A DNA stretch of 6,018 nt from Chloroflexota bacterium (GTDB taxonomy: Bacteria > Chloroflexota > Ktedonobacteria > Ktedonobacterales > Ktedonobacteraceae). Location: positions 1 to 6,018 of the forward strand of contig VBHV01000475.1 of NCBI GenBank assembly GCA_005881995.1, in the 5' to 3' direction. The notes beneath the pieces were generated by a model. It did no database searches. It saw nothing but the letters and a program-made list of their open reading frames with translations, and was not told where the DNA came from. This document shows positions 1 through 5,880 of this stretch, in pieces; the stretch's first letter is position 1; each line of letters opens with the position of its first letter. Both the position numbers and the translations under genes were made by a program.

Positions 1-1
1 C

Positions 2-49
2 ATCACAGCCACATCACAGCAAGGCACAGCAATATCACAAACGGCTCAC
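2..49 (-). promoter_or_regulatory. Leftward array of phased GTGA motifs, probably the promoter region of a gene beyond the left edge
   Basis: Read on the minus strand, GTGA motifs begin at 49, 38, 17 and 6, giving spacings of 11, 21 and 11 bp. A degenerate GTGC lies in the middle at 27. The second site reads GTGATAT. This matches, in order and spacing, the arrays upstream of the genes at 337 and 5194. In those two copies the -10 hexamer starts 15 bp after the start of the last GTGA. Here that point would fall about 9-14 bases outside the window, so the -10 and the gene cannot be seen. On the plus strand the same bases look like a run of ATCACAGC-type repeats. The direct-repeat geometry suggests a tandem-binding OmpR/PhoB-family regulator; which protein binds is inference. 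Confidence 0.6.
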
Positions 50-76
50 AAGACACGAAAAACAGAGGATTACAGC

Positions 77-220
77 TTATGCTTCAGCGAACACCTGTGT
101 CTCCACCTCAACAATGCAGTACATAGGTCTGAGCACAAGCACCTGGTAGCCGGTCACTGTGACGTACTTTTGCTGTTTCTCGCAACTCTGCTCCGCCGGA
201 AGGCAGGTTTCATTCCTCAT
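77..220 (-). CDS. Doubtful short leftward ORF (47 aa), unrecognised
   Basis: An ATG at 220-218 opens a 47-residue frame ending at a stop at 79-77. Its second half (KYVTVTGYQVLVLRPMYCIV) looks protein-like and the codons mostly end in G or C, which is why it is listed. I do not recognise a family, signal peptide or motif beyond two cysteines near the start (CLPAEQSC). There is no Shine-Dalgarno sequence before this ATG or before the in-frame ATG at 277. The frame stays open upstream to an ATG at 376, but that extension would run antisense through the GTGA array, the -10 box and the start of the kinase gene, so it is unlikely to be the true start. It could be a leaderless small protein, a gene remnant, or chance. 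Confidence 0.2.
   Translation of the reverse strand: MRNETCLPAEQSCEKQQKYVTVTGYQVLVLRPMYCIVEVETQVFAEA
153..163. repeat. Perfect 11-bp palindrome GTCAC-T-GTGAC
   Basis: GTCAC at 153-157 and GTGAC at 159-163 are exact reverse complements around a single T. The site contains the GTGA core of the nearby arrays in inverted rather than direct orientation. It lies about 60 bp upstream of the rightward array, inside the doubtful leftward ORF. It may be an extra operator or simply chance. Confidence 0.3.
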
Positions 221-221
221 T

Positions 222-284
222 GTGATGCGTTTGTGATATGCTCCCTCATTCCGTGATGGGAATGTGAGCATTACCATGTATAAT
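222..284 (+). promoter_or_regulatory. Promoter of the first kinase gene: four-site GTGA array plus TATAAT
   Basis: GTGA motifs begin at 222, 233, 253 and 264 (spacings 11, 20, 11 bp), the second reading GTGATAT and the third CCGTGAT. A perfect -10 hexamer TATAAT lies at 279-284, 15 bp after the start of the last GTGA. At the usual -35 distance (256-261) the bases are ATGGGA, so there is no normal -35 and the array occupies that place. This is the layout of activator-dependent PhoB/OmpR-type promoters, in which a direct-repeat box ends about 10 bp before the -10. The transcript should start near 291, giving a leader of about 46 nt with AGGAAG at 328-333 before the ATG at 337. Because the downstream pair encodes an OmpR-family regulator, autoregulation is the natural inference. 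Confidence 0.7.
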
Positions 285-336
285 GAACCACAAGCACAAT
301 GCAAAGAGGTGCTGAGTTTTTCATAGCAGGAAGAAC

Positions 337-1788
337 ATGACACTATTACACCCGGCCCTGGGCGAACCGCTGGCATCAGAAATAACCAACGCGCTCATCG
401 ACCTTGCAGCCTTAACGCGAAGGGCTGCTGGCGCTGACCATGCGCATCCCGACGCCATCTCTCACGAGATGTTACAGTGCGTGCTCGCCCTCTGTAAAGC
501 GCAGCGCGGCGCGGTCTTGCTGGCTGAGGGCCACGACAGCTCACAGACGCACGGGGAATCTGCTCAGCCCACCTCAGATCACGCAAAAGCATCGCGCGCG
601 CTGGCTTTGCACAACATCCACGAAGAAGATGCCCATGCCCTCTTGCGTGTGATTCCCCCGGCACATACGCACATCCACTCTGCCGAGATCACCTGCTGGA
701 TCACCTACGGGCTCTCTTTGAACGAGGTCGCAGGTGATAGCGGGAGTGCGCTTGACGTACCTTTGGGAGCTTCTTCTCACGTCGAAGGGGGGCAGAACGC
801 GCTCCTGGTGCTGGGATGGTCGAACGAATCCGACGAAGCATGCGCTTCCATGATAGCGCGCTGCCAGACGGTGCTCCCCCTGGTGGCCGATGCGGTCGGG
901 GCGGTCGTTGCCTGCATAGTAATGAAAGAGCGCGTGCAGGAACTCGAGTGCGCTTCTGTGTGCGAATCGCTGCAGGGCATGGAACTGCTGAAGGCGGAAC
1001 TGCTGGGGACGGTCAGCCACGAGCTGCGCAGTCCCCTGGCCTCCATCAAGGGCTACGCGGCCACGCTGTTGCGGCACGAACGCCGCCTGGCACGCGAAGA
1101 GCGCCACCAGTTCCTGCTGGCGATTACCGAGGCTAGCGACCGCCTGGAAGTCATCATCGAACGGCTCCTGGAGATCTCGCAATTTGAGACGGGCCAGGTG
1201 AGAATCGACCGCGCGCCCGTCGATATGGCTCATCTCGCGGGTGAGGCGATTGCGGCCATCCAGGAGCGGGTCGAAGCTGCATCCCCGCGGCATTTCGTGT
1301 TCGGCCTCCGTTTGAAGCGCGCCGATAGCACACCAGCCGATGCCGTTCCCCTCATCGTGGCCGATCAGCGCCACCTGCGTGAGATGCTGGACAACTTGCT
1401 CGAGAATGCAGTGAACTATTCACCCGGCGGGGGAGCAATCGACGTCACGATTCGCCCGGTCGTTCAGACCCACCCCATGGCAAAAGGCACAGCCCCCCGG
1501 CAAGATGGTGAGAACCCACCGGACGGGCACGTTCCCCGCAGCATGCTGGAAATCTGCGTTTCCGATACCGGCCAGGGGATTCCGGACGGTCACCTGCAGC
1601 GCATCTTTGAGCGCTTCCACCGGGTCGACACCCGCTTGACCCGCGAGACGAACGGACTCGGGCTCGGATTAACCATCTGCAAGCGCATCGTCGAACTGCA
1701 CGACGGTCTCATCTGGGTTGAAAACAGGCCACACGGCGGAGGCGCTGCTTTCTATGTGCGGCTCCCGATTGATGAACCACCAGGATGA
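337..1788 (+). CDS. Soluble sensor histidine kinase with GAF-like N-terminal domain
   Basis: A 483-residue protein that should autophosphorylate and pass phosphate to the response regulator encoded next. Residues about 15-195 form a GAF-like sensory region (core around LQCVLALCKAQRGAVLL), followed by a short coiled linker (about 195-222). The HisKA helix pair carries the phospho-accepting His228 in SHELRSPL. The ATPase domain has the N box with Asn357 (LLENAVNYSP), the G1 box DTGQGI (410-415), the F box RIFERF (422-427) and the G2 box GLGLGL (440-445), so all catalytic motifs are intact. No membrane segment or signal peptide is visible, so it acts in the cytoplasm. The region before His228 has 8 cysteines and 14 histidines, including HTHIH at 110-114. 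About 20 proline-rich residues are inserted between the N and G1 boxes (around 378-402). The ATG at 337 follows AGGAAG at 328-333. The signal is unknown. Confidence 0.93.
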   Translation: MTLLHPALGEPLASEITNALIDLAALTRRAAGADHAHPDAISHEMLQCVLALCKAQRGAVLLAEGHDSSQTHGESAQPTSDHAKASRALALHNIHEEDAHALLRVIPPAHTHIHSAEITCWITYGLSLNEVAGDSGSALDVPLGASSHVEGGQNALLVLGWSNESDEACASMIARCQTVLPLVADAVGAVVACIVMKERVQELECASVCESLQGMELLKAELLGTVSHELRSPLASIKGYAATLLRHERRLAREERHQFLLAITEASDRLEVIIERLLEISQFETGQVRIDRAPVDMAHLAGEAIAAIQERVEAASPRHFVFGLRLKRADSTPADAVPLIVADQRHLREMLDNLLENAVNYSPGGGAIDVTIRPVVQTHPMAKGTAPRQDGENPPDGHVPRSMLEICVSDTGQGIPDGHLQRIFERFHRVDTRLTRETNGLGLGLTICKRIVELHDGLIWVENRPHGGGAAFYVRLPIDEPPG

Positions 1789-1876
1789 TTTTCCAGAGTG
1801 TGCGTGTGCTCATGGAAGGGCAATGAAGCGCTTCTCTATGAACACGGTATGGTTATTTTGTACATCTAGTATCTTA

Positions 1877-1884
1877 AGAAGGAG
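1877..1884 (+). promoter_or_regulatory. Strong Shine-Dalgarno site that fixes the response regulator start
   Basis: AGAAGGAG at 1877-1884 stands 7 nt before the ATG at 1892. The frame is open further upstream to an ATG at 1718 inside the kinase gene, but that part has no ribosome site, overlaps the kinase out of frame and does not resemble a receiver domain. The ATG at 1892 places ILTADDDP exactly where a receiver domain begins. Confidence 0.85.
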
Positions 1885-1891
1885 AACACCT

Positions 1892-2620
1892 ATGCCCGCA
1901 AAGAAAACAACCATCCTGACCGCAGATGACGATCCACAGCTGTTACGGCTGATCACCCGCAATCTCCAGTTGGAGGGCTATGAGGTTCTGCCAGTGAGTG
2001 ATGGCCAGCAGGCGTTGGAGCAGATCGAGCAAAAGTCGCCCGACGTGGTGCTGCTGGACGTGATGATGCCGCGCATGGACGGCTTTACCGTCTGCCACAA
2101 AGTGCGCGAGTTTTCCTCGGTGCCCATCATCATCGTCACCGCGCGCGGGCAAGATCAGGACAAGGTGCGGGGGCTCGACCTGGGCGCTGACGACTACCTG
2201 ACCAAACCCTTTAGCGTCGATGAGCTGCTGGCGCGGGTGCGCTCCGTCCTGCGCCGGGCGCAGTTCTCGGCCAAAGAAAGCGCCCAGGGACTGCAGTCCA
2301 CCATGGCCACGGGCGAGCTGACGATAGACTTTTCGCAGCACCTGGTGGCCCTGGCGGGCAAAGAGATAGCCCTCACCCCCACCGAATTTAGCATCATCGC
2401 TTACCTGGCGCAGAACGCCGGGCGCGTCGTGACCCAGGATCTGCTGCTCGAGCATGTCTGGGGGTCCGAATACCTGGGCGAGGGGCACATGCTGCAGGTC
2501 AACATCAACCGCCTGCGGCGCAAGATCGAAACGGATCCCACCCATCCGCGCTACATCCTCACCAAAGTCGGGATAGGCTATTCGCTGGCCGCGTTACCCC
2601 CATTTGAAATGGCGCCCTAA
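1892..2620 (+). CDS. OmpR/PhoB-family response regulator (receiver plus winged helix)
   Basis: A 242-residue DNA-binding response regulator. The receiver domain (about 6-120) has the acidic pair Asp12-Asp13, the phospho-acceptor Asp56 (VVLLDVMMPRMDG), Thr83 and Lys105 (LTKPF), so it should be switched by phosphorylation. A linker of about 20 residues leads to a winged-helix effector domain (about 139-233) with LTPTEF (161-166), the recognition helix LQVNINRLRRKIE (201-213) and the wing VGIGYSL (226-232). Most relatives have RGxGY at the wing; here valine replaces the arginine. The gene starts 103 nt after the stop of the first kinase. I see no convincing promoter in that gap, so the two are probably cotranscribed. 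The second kinase follows 177 nt later and could also address this regulator. It is the best candidate to bind the GTGA direct repeats in this window, which is inference. Confidence 0.95.
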   Translation: MPAKKTTILTADDDPQLLRLITRNLQLEGYEVLPVSDGQQALEQIEQKSPDVVLLDVMMPRMDGFTVCHKVREFSSVPIIIVTARGQDQDKVRGLDLGADDYLTKPFSVDELLARVRSVLRRAQFSAKESAQGLQSTMATGELTIDFSQHLVALAGKEIALTPTEFSIIAYLAQNAGRVVTQDLLLEHVWGSEYLGEGHMLQVNINRLRRKIETDPTHPRYILTKVGIGYSLAALPPFEMAP

Positions 2621-2666
2621 GATAGATAGATACTCTCATCCTCTTCACAGGGTGGCGGTTATCTCT

Positions 2667-2689
2667 TCCCTGACTTCGCGGTACAGGGA
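2667..2689 (+). other. Small hairpin after the response regulator gene
   Basis: TCCCTG at 2667-2672 and CAGGGA at 2684-2689 are reverse complements, with a possible inner AC/GT pairing. The stem sits 47 nt after the regulator stop and is not followed by a T-run, so it is not a clear intrinsic terminator. It may slow read-through or protect the 3' end. A (GATA)3 run lies at 2621-2632, just after the stop codon. Confidence 0.3.
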
Positions 2690-2724
2690 GCTGGCGCTCG
2701 GCAGGTGCAAGGTCAATCGAGACA

Positions 2725-2754
2725 TGCACAGCTTCTGGTTGAGAATGCTATAAT
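2725..2754 (+). promoter_or_regulatory. Extended -10 promoter of the triple-PAS kinase gene
   Basis: A perfect TATAAT lies at 2749-2754, preceded by TG at 2746-2747 in the extended -10 position (TGCTATAAT). A weak -35, TGCACA at 2725-2730, matches 4 of 6 consensus bases with an 18-nt spacer. Transcription should start near 2761, about 37 nt before the ATG at 2798. No phased GTGA motifs are present, so this promoter looks constitutive or controlled differently from those upstream of 337 and 5194. Confidence 0.65.
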
Positions 2755-2783
2755 GAGATGAGATTCTTTGATGATATAGCAAC

Positions 2784-2790
2784 AAGGGAG
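2784..2790 (+). promoter_or_regulatory. Shine-Dalgarno site that decides the second kinase start
   Basis: AAGGGAG at 2784-2790 lies 7 nt before ATG 2798 but only 4 nt before the adjacent in-frame GTG at 2795. The spacing favours the ATG. The two choices differ by a single residue. Confidence 0.7.
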
Positions 2791-2797
2791 TACAGTG

Positions 2798-4792
2798 ATG
2801 TCCGATGGTCAGGTCCCCCAGAGCGTGGCTGATTCTTCAGCCGCTCCCCCCTCTATCTCATCCGCCAACATCCATCCATTTCTGGACATCTCTCCCGACG
2901 CGCTGGTGATCGTGGACCGAAACGGGAACATTGTGCTGGTGAACGGGCAGACCGAGGCCGTCTTCGGCTATGCGCGCTCCGAATTGCTTGGGCAACCGCT
3001 CGAACTGCTCCTCCCCCAGCGCTTTCACGCCGCCCATGCCTCGCATCGGGAGCGCTATTTCTCAGCCCCGCGCACCCGCCCCATGGGCATCGGGCTGAAC
3101 CTCGTCGGGCGGCGCAAGGATGGTACGGAATTCCCGGTGGAGATCAGCCTGAACCCCCTGCTGCTCGATGGCACGCTCCACGCGCTGGGGGCCGTGCGCG
3201 ATGTGAGCGCCCAGCGCGCCGTCGAGCGCGAGCGCCTCCAGCAAGCACAGCAGATCCGCCTGCAGGCGGATCTGCTCAATCTCGCCCACGACGCCATCTT
3301 CGTCCGCGACCCCGCGAGCCGCGTGTCCTTCTGGAATTCGGGGGCCGAGGAACTCTACGGCTGGGCCGAGCAGGAGGCACTGGGCCGCGTCAGCCATGTG
3401 CTGCTCAAAACGCGCTTCCCCGTCGACCTCGCCACCATTGAGGCCCAGGTCGCCCACGATGGCCAGTGGGAAGGAGAGCTCGTGCAGACCCGCCGGGATG
3501 GTAGCACCGTGATCGTCGAAAGTCGCTGGGCCGGAGTACGCGACGAGCAAGGACATCCAACGACCATCATGGAGATCAACCGCGATATCACCCGCCGCCG
3601 CGAGCTGGAGCAGGCCGAGCACGCCGTGTATGCCGAGACCGCGGCGCGTCTGACCTTCATGCAGCAGGTGCTCGACGCGCTACCCAGCGGGATCTATCTC
3701 GTATATGGGCGAGAGGCGCGCCTGCTGCTGGCCAACCGCGCTACCGCTAGCGTGTGGGGAGCGCAGTGGTCGACCGATCAACCGATGCTCGAGTTCCTGG
3801 CGACCAACGGGATCGCGCTCTTCGATGCGCAGGGATACCCTATGCAGCCGGAACAGTACGCGACGCTGCGCGCCGTCGGGCGGGGGGAGACGGTACTCCA
3901 GCAGCAGGAGGCGATCCGCCGCCCTGGTGGCTCCAGCCTGCCCGTCCTGGTCAGCGCTCTGCCGCTGCTCCAGCAGCCGGGAACCGATCAACTGGGCCCA
4001 CTGGGAGAGGCAGTGGCGCTGGTGGTCCATCAAGACGTCACCGCCCTCAAAGAGGCGGAGTACCTCAAAGACGAGTTCGTGGGCATCGTGGCGCATGAAT
4101 TGCGCACGCCCCTCGCGGCTCTGCGCGGCTTTGCCGACATGCTGCTGGTGCAAACGGCGCGCCGACGCGGCCCCAAGCTGGCTGATTGGCAGCAGGAAGC
4201 GCTGGAGGAGATCGAACTGGCCGTCAAACGGCTGGTTGATCTCACGGAGGAATTGCTGGATGTGACCCGCCTGCAGGCCGGGCGCCTGCTGCTGCAGCGC
4301 GCTCCGACCAACGTGGTAACGCTCGCTAGGCGCATCGCGACGTTCCTGCAGCAAACGACCACGCGGCATCAGATAGAGGTGCACACCGAGCATGCCTCGC
4401 TTGTAGCCGACGTCGACCCGGGCCGCGTCGAGCAGGTACTCACTAACCTCATCGGCAATGCCATCAAGTACAGCCCGCAGGGAGGCCTGGTGACTGTCAC
4501 CCTCTGGGAAGAAGCGGCTACCGGAGTGGTGAAGATCAGCGTGCAGGATCACGGCATCGGCATTCCAGGTTCCCAACAGGCTCAGATCTTCGGGCGCTTC
4601 ACACGCGCCGACAACGCCCAGGCGTGGGGGATCAGCGGTACGGGGCTGGGACTGTACATCTGCCGCGAACTGGTGGAACGGCACGGAGGGCAGCTCTGGT
4701 TTGAGTCGCGGGAAAATGTCGGTTCTACCTTTTTCTTGACGCTGCCAATCGGTGCCCACCAGAAGAGCAGCGAGCCACCTTCATCTCCTTGA
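2798..4792 (+). CDS. Soluble histidine kinase with three PAS domains
   Basis: A 664-residue cytoplasmic sensor kinase with no membrane segment or signal peptide. Three PAS modules come first: PAS1 about 25-138 (FLDISPDALVIVD; typical PAC end VGRRKDGTEFPVEISL), PAS2 about 155-266 (LLNLAHDAIFVRD; ends in NRDITRR) and a more divergent PAS3 about 287-418 (VLDALPSGIYLV). Charged helical linkers join them (about 138-155 and 266-287). The HisKA domain (about 422-490) has the phospho-acceptor His433 in AHELRTPL. The ATPase domain has Asn554 in the N box (NLIGNAIKYSP), the G1 box DHGIGI (584-589) and the G2 box GTGLGL (614-619), all intact. The C-terminus is a short polar tail. It has no receiver domain of its own, so its partner is probably the regulator just upstream or one encoded elsewhere. 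PAS domains can hold haem, flavin or small ligands; none of these can be assigned from this sequence. Confidence 0.94.
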   Translation: MSDGQVPQSVADSSAAPPSISSANIHPFLDISPDALVIVDRNGNIVLVNGQTEAVFGYARSELLGQPLELLLPQRFHAAHASHRERYFSAPRTRPMGIGLNLVGRRKDGTEFPVEISLNPLLLDGTLHALGAVRDVSAQRAVERERLQQAQQIRLQADLLNLAHDAIFVRDPASRVSFWNSGAEELYGWAEQEALGRVSHVLLKTRFPVDLATIEAQVAHDGQWEGELVQTRRDGSTVIVESRWAGVRDEQGHPTTIMEINRDITRRRELEQAEHAVYAETAARLTFMQQVLDALPSGIYLVYGREARLLLANRATASVWGAQWSTDQPMLEFLATNGIALFDAQGYPMQPEQYATLRAVGRGETVLQQQEAIRRPGGSSLPVLVSALPLLQQPGTDQLGPLGEAVALVVHQDVTALKEAEYLKDEFVGIVAHELRTPLAALRGFADMLLVQTARRRGPKLADWQQEALEEIELAVKRLVDLTEELLDVTRLQAGRLLLQRAPTNVVTLARRIATFLQQTTTRHQIEVHTEHASLVADVDPGRVEQVLTNLIGNAIKYSPQGGLVTVTLWEEAATGVVKISVQDHGIGIPGSQQAQIFGRFTRADNAQAWGISGTGLGLYICRELVERHGGQLWFESRENVGSTFFLTLPIGAHQKSSEPPSSP

Positions 4793-4809
4793 GCCTGACC
4801 ACCCCTGGA

Positions 4810-4949
4810 ATGCCTGTAATGATGCCATACCGATTGTTGTGTACGTATCCTTCTTTTGAAGATGAACAGGCATAGATACAGTTTATGGGATACGTACCCA
4901 TGGATGACCTCTGTTGTCAAAAGTAACAATAGCAAGATGGGAACAGAGG
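4810..4949. repeat. Cluster of inverted repeats in the gap after the second kinase
   Basis: The 401-nt gap 4793-5193 has no convincing gene. Its first part carries three perfect inverted repeats. ATGCCTGT at 4810-4817 pairs with 4866-4873. GTACGTATCC at 4841-4850 pairs with 4888-4897. CCTCTGTT at 4908-4915 pairs with 4942-4949. The first two are interleaved, so as RNA they could form a pseudoknot but not two simple nested hairpins. A small CTTC-TTTT-GAAG hairpin lies at 4850-4861. None is followed by a T-run, so no standard intrinsic terminator for the kinase gene is seen. No flanking target-site duplication was found, so a small transposon remnant is not supported. Confidence 0.45.
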
Positions 4950-5029
4950 AAAAATAGCGAATCGGAGGGAAGAAGGGATGCCACAGACTCCACACATTGA
5001 GCACCATTTTACCGCAGGAGAGACTGTTT

Positions 5030-5093
5030 GTGACATCTTAGTGATATATTTAGGTGTTGCCGTGATTTTTCCGTGAGATGAAAGGGGTATGCT
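5030..5093 (+). promoter_or_regulatory. Promoter of the DoxX-family gene: four-site GTGA array plus TATGCT
   Basis: GTGA motifs begin at 5030, 5041, 5062 and 5073 (spacings 11, 21, 11 bp). The second reads GTGATAT, the third CCGTGAT and the fourth GTGAG, as in the array upstream of the first kinase. The -10 hexamer TATGCT at 5088-5093 starts 15 bp after the start of the last GTGA, the same distance as in that promoter. The usual -35 position (5065-5070) reads ATTTTT, so activation by a bound regulator is likely. The transcript should start near 5100, giving a leader of about 94 nt. Confidence 0.68.
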
Positions 5094-5147
5094 AAGAGTG
5101 TCAAAGGACAAGCTCTGAGCGAGGCGCAGCTTCGCAGGGCACTCAAC

Positions 5148-5156
5148 GTACGTATC
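5148..5156 (+). repeat. Third copy of GTACGTATC, in the DoxX-gene leader
   Basis: The nonamer GTACGTATC at 5148-5156 repeats 4841-4849 directly and 4889-4897 in inverted form. It lies within the predicted leader, about 37 nt before the ATG at 5194. It contains the palindrome TACGTA. It may be a protein-binding site; no binder is recognised. Confidence 0.4.
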
Positions 5157-5193
5157 TTTTCGAGAAGGTTCATCCTTCACAGAGGTAAAAATC

Positions 5194-5853
5194 ATGAGTA
5201 TTATGAAAAACGTGCAGCCCAAGGCTGCTTCGCAAGTTCCCGAACCGCCCATCGCGCGGTTCCTATTCGCCGACACACGTATGGCGTGGTTCTGGTTGAT
5301 CGTGCGCGTCTATGTAGGTTGGCAGTGGCTGGTAGCGGGCATTGACAAGCTGACCGGCTACTCGATAGACGTGGGAACGTTTGGACAGCATGTGGGCAAT
5401 TCCTGGATTGTCACGAGCCATCCGGGAGCCGCGCTGAGCGGGTTCCTCAATGGCGCGCTCGCTCAGACCACCGGCGCACATCCGGCGGTGCAGGGCTGGT
5501 ACGGCTGGTTCGTGCAGAACCTGGCACTGCCAAGTGCTCCTTTCCTCTCGTATGTCGTCACCTTTGGGGAAATCCTGGTCGGGCTGGGCCTGATCTTTGG
5601 GGTTTTGACCGGCATCGCCGCCTTCTTCGGATTGTTCATGAACATGAACTTCCTGCTGGCAGGCGCCGTCAGCATCAACCCCATTATCGGGGGACTGGCC
5701 CTGTTCATTCTGCTGGCCTGGCGCGTCGCGGGCTACTACGGTGGCGACCGCTACCTGCTGCCGCTGCTGGGTACTCCCTGGACGGGCAGGCTCACCGCGC
5801 AGCCCAAGCCAGAAGTCACACCAACGCCTCCTCCGGTACCCGTTATGAGCTGA
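5194..5853 (+). CDS. DoxX/DoxD-family integral membrane protein
   Basis: A 219-residue membrane protein. Four hydrophobic helices are visible at about 31-50 (WFWLIVRVYVGWQWLVAGI), 117-138, 140-158 and 161-180. A long hydrophilic stretch (about 51-115) separates helices 1 and 2, and the tail is proline-rich (about 204-217). The first helix with R-x-x-x-G-W-x-W-x-x-x-G-I-D-K and the later GEILVGLGLIFGVLTG pattern fit the DoxX/DoxD family. One member is the small subunit of archaeal thiosulfate:quinone oxidoreductase; others are linked to redox or oxidative-stress functions, and most are uncharacterised. No partner subunit is encoded here, so thiosulfate oxidation should not be assumed. The start follows GAGGT at 5182-5186 with a 7-nt gap. 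It seems to be a single-gene unit, with its own GTGA-array promoter and a terminator 28 nt after the stop. Confidence 0.85.
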   Translation: MSIMKNVQPKAASQVPEPPIARFLFADTRMAWFWLIVRVYVGWQWLVAGIDKLTGYSIDVGTFGQHVGNSWIVTSHPGAALSGFLNGALAQTTGAHPAVQGWYGWFVQNLALPSAPFLSYVVTFGEILVGLGLIFGVLTGIAAFFGLFMNMNFLLAGAVSINPIIGGLALFILLAWRVAGYYGGDRYLLPLLGTPWTGRLTAQPKPEVTPTPPPVPVMS

Positions 5854-5880
5854 CGTAAAGCCTGGAGAGGTATGACCGGA

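Noticed and set aside
1..60. Short CRISPR-like or simple tandem repeat (ATCACAGC units)
   Set aside because: The units are only about 11 bp apart, imperfect, and lack spacers. They align site by site with the GTGA arrays at two other promoters, which explains them better.
222..284. CRP/FNR-type site, because TGTGA matches the CRP half-site
   Set aside because: CRP sites need TGTGA and TCACA as an inverted repeat with a 6-bp gap. Here the motifs are direct repeats 11 bp apart on the same strand, with no opposing TCACA at the right distance.
1850..1880. Separate promoter for the response regulator (TAGTAT near 1867-1872)
   Set aside because: There is no -35 at a suitable distance, and the start would fall on the Shine-Dalgarno sequence itself.
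1718..1891. Longer response regulator start at ATG 1718, overlapping the first kinase gene
   Set aside because: The extra 58 residues do not resemble a receiver domain, lack a ribosome site and overlap the kinase out of frame. AGAAGGAG at 1877-1884 clearly serves the ATG at 1892.
3680..4759. Long minus-strand frame opposite the second kinase (359 codons)
   Set aside because: It lies wholly antisense to a kinase with intact HisKA and ATPase motifs, and its translation has no recognisable domain. Long antisense frames are common in GC-rich genes.
4841..4897. 57-bp miniature transposon bounded by GTACGTATCC inverted repeats
   Set aside because: No target-site duplication is seen at the ends, and a third, single copy of the repeat stands alone at 5148-5156. 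A binding site or RNA structure fits better.
4582..5276. Minus-strand frames across the gap between the second kinase and the DoxX-family gene
   Set aside because: They run antisense into flanking genes and through the GTGA array, and their translations show no domain or plausible start site.
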